Source of the DNA: Saccharopolyspora soli
GTDB taxonomy: Bacteria; Actinomycetota; Actinomycetes; Mycobacteriales; Pseudonocardiaceae
Reading direction: 5' to 3'
Assembly: GCF_022678645.1 (NCBI RefSeq)
Contig: NZ_JALBWV010000014.1
Location: forward strand, 93,909 to 157,908
Length of the DNA stretch: 64,000 nt
Under the pieces are notes generated by a model. That model did no database searches. It was given only the letters and a program-made list of their open reading frames with translations, and was not told the origin of the DNA. The position numbers were made by a program, and so were the translations under genes. How positions within the stretch are numbered: the stretch's first letter is position 1; each line of letters starts with the position of its first letter. Positions 1 to 8,151 of this stretch are shown here, one piece after another.

Positions 1-381
1 CACCCCGCCGTCGTCGAGCTCGTCGAGGTAGTCGACCATCTTGTCGTAGGGCTTGCGGTAGGTCCGGACGGATTCGGGATGGCCGATGCCGATGCCGAGC
101 AGCAGGCGGTCACCGTGCGCCGCGCGGATTCGCCGGTAGGACTTGGCGATAGCGGTGGCGTCGTTGATCCACATGTTCACGATGGCTGTCGCGACCGTGA
201 TCGTCGACGTCGCCTCCAGAATCCGTTCGACCAGCGCGAGATCTTCGATGTGCTGGGTGCCGAATCCCAGCCAGGCGGCGCCGTAGCCGAGTGCTTCGGC
301 CTCCACGGCGTACTTCGTGCGTGCATCGTCGTCGTGCAGCGGATTCAGCCAGGCGCCGAATGTGCCTAGGTGGAGCGACAT
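1..381 (-). CDS. LLM-class (F420-type) oxidoreductase, N-terminal part
   Basis: The reverse strand from an ATG at 381 gives an open frame that runs off the window edge after 127 residues. It begins MSLHLGTFGAWLNP and contains GYGAAWLGFGT and LLLGIGIGHPES. These are typical of the TIM-barrel luciferase-like monooxygenase family, in particular the F420-dependent TIGR03620-like group. Such enzymes transfer hydride from F420H2 or FMNH2 to small organic substrates in the cytosol. It lies 51 bases downstream of the NTF2-like gene on the same strand, so the two are probably co-transcribed under the divergent HxlR regulator. The C-terminal half is outside the window, so cofactor and substrate cannot be decided. 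Confidence 0.8.
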   Translation of the reverse strand, partial: MSLHLGTFGAWLNPLHDDDARTKYAVEAEALGYGAAWLGFGTQHIEDLALVERILEATSTITVATAIVNMWINDATAIAKSYRRIRAAHGDRLLLGIGIGHPESVRTYRKPYDKMVDYLDELDDGGV

Positions 382-432
382 TTGCTGATGACTCCTCATG
401 GGTTCTTGCGCCGTGCCAGGCGGCGCACGCGG

Positions 433-762
433 TCAGGTGCAGATCGTCAGCGCGCTGATCTTGTCCTCGGCCAGGGAGAAGTGGTGGTGCAGGTCGACCG
501 GGCTGCCGGGGAAGTCGCCCGCCACCTCGGTGAGCACGATCGCCGCATTGCCGATGAGCGTGGTGTCGGTGACGGTTCGGGTGAAGTTGAACCCGGCTGC
601 GATGCTGTCGGTCCAGGCGCGGATCGCCGCGAGGCCGTGGTAGGTCCGACCGTCGTCGTGCACTACGGCGTCATCGGTGAAGAGTTCGCCGAGCAGCGGG
701 CTCAGGTCGCTCTTCGACGTGGCGAGGTAGGTGTTGACGGCTGCGGGCAGGTCGTTCGTCAT
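433..762 (-). CDS. NTF2-like / SnoaL-like small protein
   Basis: A 109-residue protein with the cone-shaped NTF2/SnoaL fold pattern: an N-terminal helix, then LLGELFTDDAVVHDDGRTYHGLAAIRAW and a C-terminal sheet (AIVLTEVAGDFPGSPVDLHHHF). Family members are cytosolic and bind or isomerise small hydrophobic molecules; many have no known reaction. It starts with ATG at 762 and is divergent from the HxlR regulator, with about 130 bases between the starts. The downstream LLM oxidoreductase suggests a small detoxification or redox operon controlled by that regulator. The function is not resolved beyond the fold. Confidence 0.8.
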   Translation of the reverse strand: MTNDLPAAVNTYLATSKSDLSPLLGELFTDDAVVHDDGRTYHGLAAIRAWTDSIAAGFNFTRTVTDTTLIGNAAIVLTEVAGDFPGSPVDLHHHFSLAEDKISALTICT

Positions 763-841
763 CGGATTTCTCCATGCTGGGGCGCGCGATCACAGTGCTG
801 GGCAGTCCTAGGCGCTAGCAGCGGCGTCGCGGATGCTAAAA

Positions 842-872
842 TAGAAGTTAGTGACTTCGAACTTAGCACCTA
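842..872. promoter_or_regulatory. Candidate HxlR operator in the divergent promoter
   Basis: The region holds overlapping inverted repeats: GAAGT-TAGTG-ACTTC, nested in AAGTT...AACTT, and GCTAA...TTAGC just outside. It is AT-rich in an otherwise GC-rich region and lies between the NTF2-like gene and the HxlR gene. Autoregulation from such a divergent site is usual for this family. No footprint data exist here. Confidence 0.45.
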
Positions 873-894
873 TAGGTGGGGTGGTCAAACAGTG

Positions 895-1395
895 GTGAGC
901 AAGATTCGCCTGGAAGATCGTGAATGTCCATTGTCGACAGCGCTGGGCTACGTCGGCGAGTGGTGGACTTTGCTGATCCTGCACGACGTCTTCGACGGCT
1001 ACACCCGCTTCGACCAGTTCCAGCGGAACATCGGGATCTCCTCCAGCATGCTGACCGCACGGCTGAAGGCCCTGGTGGCGAACGGACTGCTGGCGCGCCA
1101 GCCCTACCAGACCAATCCGGTCCGGTACGAGTACGTCCTGACCGACCTCGGCCGGTCGCTGCGCCCGGTGCTGATCGCGTTGGCGGCGTGGGGGAACTCG
1201 CGGCTGGAACCGACCGAGCGCAGCATGATCCTGGTCGATGCGACCACGGGCGTCGAGGTCGAACCGGTCGTCGTCGACCGGGCCACCGGCCGCAGGCTCG
1301 ACGACGAGAACTTCATCTTCACCGCGGGCCCAGCCGCCAGCGAACCCTTCCGGACCCGCTACCCGCACGAGTTCCCGCGAGAAGACGCGTCGTAG
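895..1395 (+). CDS. HxlR-family transcriptional regulator
   Basis: 166 residues from GTG at 895 (a GTG at 892 is equally possible; the frame is open much further upstream but without coding character). The protein shows the HxlR winged helix: CPLSTALGYVGEWWTLLIL, then FDQFQRNIGISSSMLTARLKALVANGLL and YEYVLTDLGRSL. The conserved N-terminal Cys (ECPLS), often a redox or electrophile sensor in this family, is present. The C-terminal 60 residues extend past the usual ~110-residue domain. Likely a repressor of the divergent NTF2-like/LLM oxidoreductase genes through the palindromic site at 842-872; that role is inferred from position. Confidence 0.88.
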   Translation: MSKIRLEDRECPLSTALGYVGEWWTLLILHDVFDGYTRFDQFQRNIGISSSMLTARLKALVANGLLARQPYQTNPVRYEYVLTDLGRSLRPVLIALAAWGNSRLEPTERSMILVDATTGVEVEPVVVDRATGRRLDDENFIFTAGPAASEPFRTRYPHEFPREDAS

Positions 1396-1425
1396 GACGA
1401 CGACGGCTAGGTATGTGTCGTGCTC

Positions 1426-1986
1426 TCAACGAGGGCGGAGACCGTCGACAATGACCAGCACTATCGTGTGCGCCCGCGTGTCCCACTCCGATTCGGGTAT
1501 CCGCGACAACGCGCCCAAGAGAAGGATGATGTCAGCGGCATCAACCTCGTCGCGCACTTGACCGGCGGCTTTTCCCCGATCGAGCAACATCCCGAGCGCT
1601 TCATCGAGTCGGTGGTGCTGGTCTGAGTAGAGGTCGTGCCACGCCGATGCCTCGATCGCCGCCATGACACCGCGTTTGACCCGCGCATACTCGACCAGCC
1701 GCTGTAGCCAGCAGGTCAGTGCCCGAAGTGGGGGATGCGCTGCCAGCAGTGGTGCCACGGCGTCGACAAGCTGGGTCAACTCGTGCCGATACACCTCCGC
1801 CAGCAGGTGCTCGCGGGTCGGGAAGTGCCGATAAAGGGTGCCCTGTCCCACGCCCGCCGACTTGGCGACCCTGTGGAGCTTCAGTTCAGCGGCCGCACCG
1901 TTGGACTTGCTCAGTTCGGCTCGCGCAGCCTCGACAATGCGGTCACTGTTGGCGACTGCGTCTGACCGGCGCTCACGACTCGCCAC
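1426..1986 (-). CDS. TetR/AcrR-family transcriptional regulator
   Basis: 186 residues from GTG at 1986. This start is chosen over a TTG at 2010 because AAGGGAGG lies 7 bases upstream of it and because the TTG sits inside the operator palindrome. The N-terminal HTH (residues about 15-60) reads ILEAA-like IVEAARAELSK, HRVAKSAGVGQGTLYRHFPTREHLLAEVY; the C-terminal ligand domain follows (LLLGALSRIPESEWDTRA). It is divergent from the SDR gene at 2070, and the shared spacer contains paired CCGGACA repeats. The usual arrangement is a repressor of itself and the neighbouring oxidoreductase, released by a small ligand. Confidence 0.9.
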   Translation of the reverse strand: MASRERRSDAVANSDRIVEAARAELSKSNGAAAELKLHRVAKSAGVGQGTLYRHFPTREHLLAEVYRHELTQLVDAVAPLLAAHPPLRALTCWLQRLVEYARVKRGVMAAIEASAWHDLYSDQHHRLDEALGMLLDRGKAAGQVRDEVDAADIILLLGALSRIPESEWDTRAHTIVLVIVDGLRPR

Positions 1987-2002
1987 GGCGCGACCTCCCT
2001 TC

Positions 2003-2047
2003 CCGGACAACTGTCCGGTACAGTGGGCTGTAACCGGACAGTTGTCA
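2003..2047. promoter_or_regulatory. Candidate TetR operator: paired CCGGACA palindromes
   Basis: CCGGACAACTGTCCGG (2003-2018) is a near-perfect palindrome. A second, related half-palindrome ACCGGACAGTTGTC follows at 2033. Both lie between the TetR start (1986) and the SDR start (2070). Two spaced copies in a divergent spacer are a typical TetR operator layout. Binding is inferred. Confidence 0.65.
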
Positions 2048-2069
2048 GTTTAGAGCAGGGGACGTCTCG

Positions 2070-2810
2070 ATGAGCAGGCTGGACAGCAAGGTCGTCGCCA
2101 TCACCGGAGCCAGTAGCGGTATCGGCGCGGCAACCGCCCTGGAGCTAGCGACCCGTGGTGCGGCTGTCGTGTTGGGCGCCCGGCGCACTGACCGGCTCGA
2201 CTCGCTCGTAGCGCGAATCCGGACCGAGGGTGGCCGCGCGGAGATGCTGGAAGTCGACGTCACCAAACGCGCCGATCTTGAGCAACTGGTGACCCTGGCC
2301 GTGAACCGGTTCGGACGCCTCGATGTCCTGGTGGGTAATGCCGGAGTCGCCCGGATCGCCCCCATGGCAGACGTCGACGTCGACGACTGGGACGTGATGA
2401 TCGACGTCAACCTGCGAGGTGTCCTGCACGGCATCGCCGCTGCGCTGCCGGTGTTCCGCAAGCAGGGCCATGGGCACCTCGTCACCACTGTGTCGACGTC
2501 GGGCCTCAAGATCGTCCCGACTCAAGCTGTCTACGCGGGTACCAAGAACGCCGTACGCACGCTGCTCGAAGCGCTACGCCAGGAGTCCACCGACGGCGTT
2601 CTGCGCACGACCTCCATCTCGCCGGGATTCGTACACACCGAACTCGTCGACTACATCGACGACGCCGAGCAGCGAGAGCAAGCCCAGCTTGCCATGGCGG
2701 CACTCGGCATCAGCCCCGACGCCGTGGCGCGCGCCATCGCGTTCGCCATCGAGCAGCCCGATGACGTCGAAATCGGCGACATGACCATCCGGCCTGCCAG
2801 GCAAGGCTGA
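2070..2810 (+). CDS. SDR-family NAD(P)-dependent oxidoreductase
   Basis: 246 residues, classical short-chain dehydrogenase. Cofactor loop TGASSGIG at about residues 12-19, NAG at about 90, the catalytic Ser in TTVSTSG, and YAGTK (Tyr and Lys) at about 155. The Arg-rich turn after the second strand (GARRTDRL) favours NADPH. Length and motifs match carbonyl reductases of the YdfG-like group. It is cytosolic and is the likely target of the divergent TetR regulator. The start ATG at 2070 follows a GGGGACG stretch. The substrate is not evident. Confidence 0.92.
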   Translation: MSRLDSKVVAITGASSGIGAATALELATRGAAVVLGARRTDRLDSLVARIRTEGGRAEMLEVDVTKRADLEQLVTLAVNRFGRLDVLVGNAGVARIAPMADVDVDDWDVMIDVNLRGVLHGIAAALPVFRKQGHGHLVTTVSTSGLKIVPTQAVYAGTKNAVRTLLEALRQESTDGVLRTTSISPGFVHTELVDYIDDAEQREQAQLAMAALGISPDAVARAIAFAIEQPDDVEIGDMTIRPARQG

Positions 2811-2945
2811 GAGGGGAATCTGGGGGCGGTGCCGGTCGTTGCCGATCCCGGTGTCCACCAGGACGGTCTTGCTTTCGTTGCGCGGCCGCGATCTCCTGGC
2901 TCGGCGTCAATCCGGGTCCGTCCATTTTGGACCGGTGTCTGGTGT

Positions 2946-4073
2946 TCAGCTGGTTCGGGTCAATACGACCGGAGCGGACATCAACGCTCCTGCCAGACCC
3001 AGCGCCAGCGCCACCGGAGCTACCGCGACCAGGCCGGAGACCGCGAACGGCGCGAGGAACAGCGCCGCCGCGCGGAACGTGCCGGTGGCGGCGACGGCTT
3101 CGCCGCGCTGGTCCGGGCTCACCGCCTCGGTGGCAACCGCTGGTCCCACCGTTTGCAGCACCCCAGCTCCGAGCCCGGATACGGCCAGGGCCACCGCGAC
3201 TGCTGGCAGGTTCGCGGCCAGCAAGCCGACCACGCCAGTTCCGATGCCGGTGCTGAGGATTCCCAGCGCCAGCGACCAGCCCACGCCGCGCCCGCGCACC
3301 CGCCCGACCAGGCCGCTGCCAGCCAGCGAAGCGCCCGTGGCCACCGAGACCAGCACGCCGATCGTCGTCGCGGACTGGTCGGCGCGCTCCAGCGCAAGTG
3401 GCACGTAAGAGCCGAGCAGTCCGCGCCACGCCCCTGCGGTGGCCCCTGCCCAGCAGGCGCTGGCCACGCCGGGCTGGCGCCAAAGCGCGCCTCGGCGGTG
3501 GTCTTCGGCCTTGGGTGCGAACGGCGGCAGCGGTACCAGCAGCAGCGCGATCAGCACTGTGAGTACGCCCAGAACGGCACCGACAGCCAACGCGAGTTGC
3601 GCGGAGTGCTCGGCCAGCGCCCCGGCCAGCGCCGGGCCGACGAGCAGTCCGACGCCGCCGAGCACGTTCAGCTGGGCCAACGCCTTGACCGCGGGAGCCG
3701 ACATCCGGACCGCGTGCGTTTGCGTGCCGGTCCAGAAGAATCCGCGTGCCACGCCCTGCAGCAGTTGGGCGGCAAGCAGTGCGACGACCCCGCTGGACAG
3801 CGCGCCCAGTCCGCACGAGACGGCGAGGCAGGCGCCCGAGAGGGCGACGAAGATGCGGTCCGGCAGCTTGCGCAACATCGCGCTCATCACCAGTCGGATC
3901 GCTAACTGCGACACCGCGGACGACGCGGTGAGCACCCCGAGCGCTGTCGGGCCGTAACCGGCGTCGATCGCCAACAGCGGTAGCGCCAGACTGGCGATGC
4001 CCAGCGAACACGAGAAGATCGCGGCCCCGCCACCGCTGGCCAGCACGTCCAGCCGGTGCCGGTCTGGGGTCAC
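2946..4073 (-). CDS. MFS transporter
   Basis: 375 residues with about eleven to twelve hydrophobic helices. Small MFS of the YbfB/YajR-like type, with the A-motif region replaced by MSAMLRKLPDRIF. It starts with GTG at 4073 and overlaps the stop of the upstream class II aldolase gene by four bases (GTGA), so the two are translationally coupled. The set of dehydrogenase, aldolase-like enzyme and this transporter forms one minus-strand operon opposite TctABC. Whether it imports a substrate or exports a product is not visible. Confidence 0.85.
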   Translation of the reverse strand: MTPDRHRLDVLASGGGAAIFSCSLGIASLALPLLAIDAGYGPTALGVLTASSAVSQLAIRLVMSAMLRKLPDRIFVALSGACLAVSCGLGALSSGVVALLAAQLLQGVARGFFWTGTQTHAVRMSAPAVKALAQLNVLGGVGLLVGPALAGALAEHSAQLALAVGAVLGVLTVLIALLLVPLPPFAPKAEDHRRGALWRQPGVASACWAGATAGAWRGLLGSYVPLALERADQSATTIGVLVSVATGASLAGSGLVGRVRGRGVGWSLALGILSTGIGTGVVGLLAANLPAVAVALAVSGLGAGVLQTVGPAVATEAVSPDQRGEAVAATGTFRAAALFLAPFAVSGLVAVAPVALALGLAGALMSAPVVLTRTS

Positions 4074-4804
4074 GAGCAGAGCCCGGCGTGCCGCAGCCGC
4101 GCGAGCTGGTGGCGCCAGATCTGGCCGTCGTTGAAGCCGCTGCCGAGGTCGGGCAGTTCCGCCAGATCTTCCGGCGGCAGGTCGGGCACGTCGTGCAGCG
4201 TGGTACCCAGCCGCAGCGTGAGGCGGGCCAGCGCGTCGATGTTCAGCGCGCGCACCACGGCCTGCGCCACGGTGTCGCCGACGGTGACCAGGCCGTGCGC
4301 CCGCAGCAGGCAGACCGGCGCGTCGCCCATCGCTTGGGCGAGTTCAACACCCAGCTCACGTCGGGTGATCAGCGCGCCGCGCGGGAACACCGGGATACCG
4401 GCCTCGGCCATCCGCAGCGCCGGGATGTTGTAGGCGCCGATGATCGGCCGCAGCGGCAGCCCGGCCAAGTCCGCGGCCACCACCGCTGGCGGGTGCACGT
4501 GCACCACGGCCCGCACGTCGGGGCGGGCCCGCATCACCTCGGCGTGGATGGGCAGTTCGTTGGGTGGTCGATAGCCGTCACCGAGCTCACCGGTCGCGTC
4601 GAGATCGACTTCCCGAACGTCCTTGGTGGTGCTGAACAGCAGCCCTTCCTCTTCCGGGCCTCGGCTGCGGACCAGCATCGTGGTCGGCCCGGTGCGCAGG
4701 CTGACGTGGCCCAGCACGTCTTCGGCGAGCCCCTGGTGCGCGAGCACCCGGCAGGCCAGTGCGACGGTCTGGGCGTCTTCGCTGCCAGGACTGCTTTCGG
4801 TCAT
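4070..4804 (-). CDS. Class II aldolase/adducin-family enzyme, possible decarboxylase
   Basis: 244 residues. Family features: SLRTGPTTMLVRSRG, the catalytic or metal-side Glu in NELPIHAEV, the metal ligands HVHPP, and the third His in LLRAHGLV. These bind a divalent metal and polarise a carbonyl or carboxyl group. Members include fuculose-phosphate aldolase, the 4-carbon acid sugar decarboxylase OtnC and the 3,4-dihydroxyphthalate decarboxylase PhtC. Next to a dehydrogenase, a TctABC importer and a Rieske dioxygenase, a decarboxylase role is plausible, but a sugar-acid role fits too because the neighbouring dehydrogenase resembles LtnD. The start ATG at 4804 is 51 bases after the upstream stop. 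Confidence 0.85.
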   Translation of the reverse strand: MTESSPGSEDAQTVALACRVLAHQGLAEDVLGHVSLRTGPTTMLVRSRGPEEEGLLFSTTKDVREVDLDATGELGDGYRPPNELPIHAEVMRARPDVRAVVHVHPPAVVAADLAGLPLRPIIGAYNIPALRMAEAGIPVFPRGALITRRELGVELAQAMGDAPVCLLRAHGLVTVGDTVAQAVVRALNIDALARLTLRLGTTLHDVPDLPPEDLAELPDLGSGFNDGQIWRHQLARLRHAGLCS

Positions 4805-4855
4805 GGTTCGGGCCTCCGAACTACGTGCGGACTTGTCGTGAGACGCGGATGTGCC

Positions 4856-5731
4856 TCATCGGTGGTCTTCGCGCATGGTCTCCAGCAGCGCGCAGCTCTC
4901 CGGGAATGGCCTGCTCCGCCAGGGGGTTTGCGCCACCGCGCGGAAGAAGTCGACCACCGGGGCGAGCATTCGGCTGCGGGTTCCGGCTCGGGCGGTCATC
5001 GCCTCGGCGAGCAGCATGTCCTTTTCGATCGTGCTGGCCGGTGCGTGCGTGCGCATCGCCTCGTCATCGCCGAGGAAGTACTCGGCGGCGTTGGCGAATC
5101 CGGCGTCGCCGCCGCTGCTCCTGCGCACCGCGTCGACCACCACCGCCGGGTCCAGGCCCAGCTTCCGGGCGGTCGCGAGGGCTTCGGCGGAGGCCAGGTA
5201 CCAGGTGTACTTGATCTGCTGGTTGAGCAGCTTGGTGGCGTAGCCGGACCCGATTCGTCCACAGTAGACGATGTGCTCGGCGGCGGCGGTGAGCACCGGT
5301 TCCGCAGCGCCGAGCGATCCTCGCGGGCCGCCGACTAGAACAGTCATCCTCGGCGCCTGCCGACTCACCGGGCAATCGGCGAATTTCCGGCCAACGGCGC
5401 GAAACTCCGCGTCGAGTTCGGTGGCCAGGTCCGGTTCGCAGGTCGACATGTCCAACATCGCCGCCCCTCGCTCAAGACCGGCCAGCACGCCGTTGACCGG
5501 GTCCAACGCGACTTCGCGGACCTGCGCCGGGCCGGGCAGGAAGGTCAACACCAGCTCGACCTCGGCGGCCAGTTCGCGGGCGCTACCGGTGACCCGCGCG
5601 CCGAGCTCGGCCAACGGGGCCGCCGCGGCCACCCGGCGGTCCCAGCAGCTGACCGAATAACCCGCTGCGAGCAGGCTTTTCGTCAACGCCGTACCCATCG
5701 CGCCGAGTCCGATCACTCCTATTCGCCGCAA
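4856..5731 (-). CDS. 3-hydroxyisobutyrate-dehydrogenase-family NAD(P) oxidoreductase
   Basis: 291 residues from TTG at 5731, supported by AGGAGGG seven bases upstream. The N-terminal Rossmann domain begins RRIGVIGLGAMG; the substrate loop has DMSTCEP; the catalytic Lys region is GYATKLLNQQ, and the C-terminal domain is all-alpha. This beta-hydroxyacid dehydrogenase family oxidises 3-hydroxyisobutyrate, tartronate semialdehyde, threonate and similar acids in the cytosol. It is the first gene of the operon with the aldolase-like enzyme and MFS transporter and is divergent from tctA. The family's KxxN signature reads KLLNQ here. Confidence 0.88.
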   Translation of the reverse strand: MRRIGVIGLGAMGTALTKSLLAAGYSVSCWDRRVAAAAPLAELGARVTGSARELAAEVELVLTFLPGPAQVREVALDPVNGVLAGLERGAAMLDMSTCEPDLATELDAEFRAVGRKFADCPVSRQAPRMTVLVGGPRGSLGAAEPVLTAAAEHIVYCGRIGSGYATKLLNQQIKYTWYLASAEALATARKLGLDPAVVVDAVRRSSGGDAGFANAAEYFLGDDEAMRTHAPASTIEKDMLLAEAMTARAGTRSRMLAPVVDFFRAVAQTPWRSRPFPESCALLETMREDHR

Positions 5732-5759
5732 CCGCAGGCCCTCCTGAGCTTTCCCTATT

Positions 5760-5776
5760 CAAGAAAATACTTCTTG
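5760..5776. promoter_or_regulatory. Perfect inverted repeat CAAGAA-N5-TTCTTG
   Basis: CAAGAAAATACTTCTTG is a perfect dyad with a 5-base centre, 29 bases upstream of the dehydrogenase start. A second copy of the same half-sites in the opposite orientation lies at 5868-5888 (CTTCTTG-N7-CAAGAAG). It contains AGAAAATACT, which recurs inverted upstream of the ferredoxin gene at 13550-13559. Probable operator for the divergent dehydrogenase and TctABC operons. Confidence 0.6.
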
Positions 5777-5867
5777 TTCGTGCACAGTAGCGAGGCGATG
5801 CACGGCGAGCAATCTTGACGCTCCTGGTGGCCTCGGTTACCTTGATCCCGCCACAGAGCAGAAAAAA

Positions 5868-5888
5868 CTTCTTGGTGGCGGCAAGAAG
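5868..5888. promoter_or_regulatory. Second inverted repeat, CTTCTTG-N7-CAAGAAG
   Basis: A perfect 7-base dyad 115 bases upstream of the tctA start, sharing half-sites with 5760-5776. Together they frame the divergent promoter region 5732-6002. The protein that binds is unknown; the IclR regulator encoded at 9284-10066 is the nearest candidate. Confidence 0.5.
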
Positions 5889-6002
5889 GCTCGGCGCAGG
5901 ACTTCCCGAGTCCCACCACGTGCCCCGGTCGTCAAAGTGGACGAACTCTGCTTCCCCGGCCGAAGCGGCGCGGCCCGCGAGACCGCTCCCGGCGGAGGAA
6001 CT

Positions 6003-7502
6003 GTGACAGACGCGCTCCTAGCCAGCCTCGACCAAGTGGTGCAGTTGCAGACGATCGCGATGATGCTGCTCGGCATCGCGATCGGCTTCCTGGTCGGCAT
6101 CCTGCCCGGACTCGGCGGCGCCGTGACGTTGGCGCTGATGTTGCCGTTCACCTTCAACATGGACCCGATCCCGGCCTTCGCGCTGCTGCTGGGGATGTAC
6201 GTGGTCACCGCGACGACCGGCGACCTGACCTCGATCCTCTTCGGGGTCCCCGGCGAGGCGACATCCGCGGCCGTGGTGCTCGACGGCTACCCGCTGACCC
6301 GGCGTGGCCAGGCCGGACGGGCGTTGGGGGCGGCGCTGGCCAGCTCCGCGGTCGGTGCCATCTTCGGCGCCGTGGTGCTGGCCCTGTCGGTGCCGATCGT
6401 CCGGCCCCTGGTGCTACAACTCGGTCCGCCGGAGTTCTTCGGCCTCGCGCTGCTGGCCCTGACCTTCGTGGTGATCCTCGCCGGTCGCGACCTGTACAAG
6501 GGCCTGATCATGGCCTGCCTCGGCCTGCTGGTCGCGCTGGTGGGCATGGACCCGGTCGACGGCGTGCCGCGCTACACCTTCGGCGAGATCTACCTGTGGG
6601 ACGGCATCGACATCATCCCGGTGGTGGTCGGGCTCTTCGGCGGCGCCGAGGTGCTGCAGCTGATGCTGTCCAAGACCAGCGTTGCGCAGCACACCGCGCC
6701 GAGCGACGTCCACCGCGCCGGAACGGGCGCGCGCGAGGCGCTGCGGCACTGGAGCCTGGTGCTGCGCTCCAGCGCGATCGGCACCGGCGTCGGCCTGGTA
6801 CCGGGGCTGGGCGGCTCGGTGGCGCAGTTCATCGCCTACGGCCACGCCAAGCAGACTTCCAAGCACCCCGAGGAATTCGGCAACGGCTCCATCGAGGGCG
6901 TGATCGCCGCCAGCGCCACCAACAACGCCAAGGACTCCGGCTCGCTGATCCCCACCATCGCCTTCGGCATCCCCGGCTCGGCGGGCAGCGCGGTGTTGCT
7001 CAGCGCCTTCCTGATCGTCGGGCTCGACCCCGGCTTCGAGATGCTCACCAACGACCTCGACGTGACCTTCTCGATGGTGTGGATCACCGTGGCGGCCACG
7101 CTGATCTCCACCGCGCTGGCCTTCGCGGTGCTGCGACCGCTGACCAAGCTGGTGCACATCCCCGGCCAGACTTTGGTGCCGTTCCTGCTGCTGTTCCTCT
7201 GCCTCGGCGCGTACAGCTCCACCAACAGCTTCGGCGACGTGCTGGTGATGCTGGCCTTCGGCGCTCTCGGCGTGGCCTGCATCCACTTCAACTGGCCGAG
7301 GGTTCCGCTGCTGCTGGGCATCGTGCTCGGCGACATCGCGGAGCGCTACTTCTTCCTGTCCTACTCGCTTTTCGGCTGGAGTTGGTTGACCCGGCCGATC
7401 TTCCTCGGCATCGCGGTCCTCATCGTCCTCGCGCTCGGCCTGCCGTGGTGGCGCGAACGCCGCAACCGGCGGCGTGAACTGAGCAAGGTGGCCAGCAAAT
7501 GA
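6003..7502 (+). CDS. tctA: Tripartite tricarboxylate transporter, large membrane subunit TctA
   Basis: 499 residues from GTG at 6003 with GGAGG just upstream; an ATG at 5937 is less likely because the intervening residues lack family character. TctA hallmarks are GFLVGILPGLGGAVTLALMLP near the N terminus, the GVPGEATS loop, DGYPLTRRGQAGRAL, and the internal second copy GLVPGLGGSVAQ with AFGIPGSAGSAV. It forms the ten- to twelve-helix channel of a secondary, Na+- or H+-driven importer, working with TctB and the binding protein TctC. tctB overlaps its stop by four bases (ATGA). Substrates of the family include citrate, other carboxylic acids and aromatic acids such as terephthalate. Confidence 0.95.
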   Translation: MTDALLASLDQVVQLQTIAMMLLGIAIGFLVGILPGLGGAVTLALMLPFTFNMDPIPAFALLLGMYVVTATTGDLTSILFGVPGEATSAAVVLDGYPLTRRGQAGRALGAALASSAVGAIFGAVVLALSVPIVRPLVLQLGPPEFFGLALLALTFVVILAGRDLYKGLIMACLGLLVALVGMDPVDGVPRYTFGEIYLWDGIDIIPVVVGLFGGAEVLQLMLSKTSVAQHTAPSDVHRAGTGAREALRHWSLVLRSSAIGTGVGLVPGLGGSVAQFIAYGHAKQTSKHPEEFGNGSIEGVIAASATNNAKDSGSLIPTIAFGIPGSAGSAVLLSAFLIVGLDPGFEMLTNDLDVTFSMVWITVAATLISTALAFAVLRPLTKLVHIPGQTLVPFLLLFLCLGAYSSTNSFGDVLVMLAFGALGVACIHFNWPRVPLLLGIVLGDIAERYFFLSYSLFGWSWLTRPIFLGIAVLIVLALGLPWWRERRNRRRELSKVASK

Positions 7503-8017
7503 CCCAGGCACAGCCAACTTCCGCACTCCGCAGCGATACGAGGAAGACCGATCTGGTCATCACGGCCGTGCTGGTGCTGCTGTTCGGCGCCGCGCTGCTG
7601 GCCACCACGGCTTGGCCGTTCCGCACCGCGCTGTTCCCGACCATCGTCAGCGGCGCCGCGCTGCTGCTGAGCCTGGCGCACCTGGCGACGCTGCTGTTGC
7701 GCCGCCGCCGCGCGGAACCGGCGGAGCAACAGCGGGAGGCCGCGGCCGACGGGGACGTCGACTACGTCTTCGCCACCGCTGGTCGACGGGCGTGGACGGC
7801 GGCACTGGCCTGGGCCGCGGCCTTCTTCGTCGCGCTCTACGTGGTGGGACTGCTCATCGCCGCGCCGCTCTTCTCGTTCTGCTACCTGCGTTTCGCGGCA
7901 CGCCGGTCGTGGCTGTTCAGCCTGGTCTACGCGGCCGTGGTGCTGGCCGCGATCTACCTGGCCTTCGAGTTCGTGCTGACCATTCCGATCCCCGCCGCAG
8001 TCTGGGAGCAGTCGTGA
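7499..8017 (+). CDS. tctB: Tripartite tricarboxylate transporter, small membrane subunit TctB
   Basis: 172 residues with four predicted membrane helices in two pairs separated by a charged loop (RRRRAEPAEQQREA...). The pattern PFRTALFPTIVSGAALLL is typical of TctB. It starts with ATG overlapping the tctA stop, so translation is coupled. It supports TctA in a TTT-type importer. Confidence 0.92.
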   Translation: MTQAQPTSALRSDTRKTDLVITAVLVLLFGAALLATTAWPFRTALFPTIVSGAALLLSLAHLATLLLRRRRAEPAEQQREAAADGDVDYVFATAGRRAWTAALAWAAAFFVALYVVGLLIAAPLFSFCYLRFAARRSWLFSLVYAAVVLAAIYLAFEFVLTIPIPAAVWEQS

Positions 8018-8151
8018 GTAGTCCTGTATCAACCCCAGTTCTCCTCAACCGCGCCTCAGGGGACCGTGAAGCAAGCCAGCCACAAGAAACCGCGAAACGA
8101 GAGATTCGTGCTGGACGCGACCACCACTGTGAATCGCGGAGAGGCGGGACA

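Noticed and set aside
1987..2010. TTG start giving an eight-residue longer TetR protein
   Set aside because: The TTG lies inside the operator palindrome, and AAGGGAGG is correctly spaced only for the GTG at 1986.
4088..5338. Long plus-strand open frame opposite the aldolase and dehydrogenase genes
   Set aside because: Rich in Arg, Gly and His with no family pattern; it mirrors two well-supported minus-strand genes.
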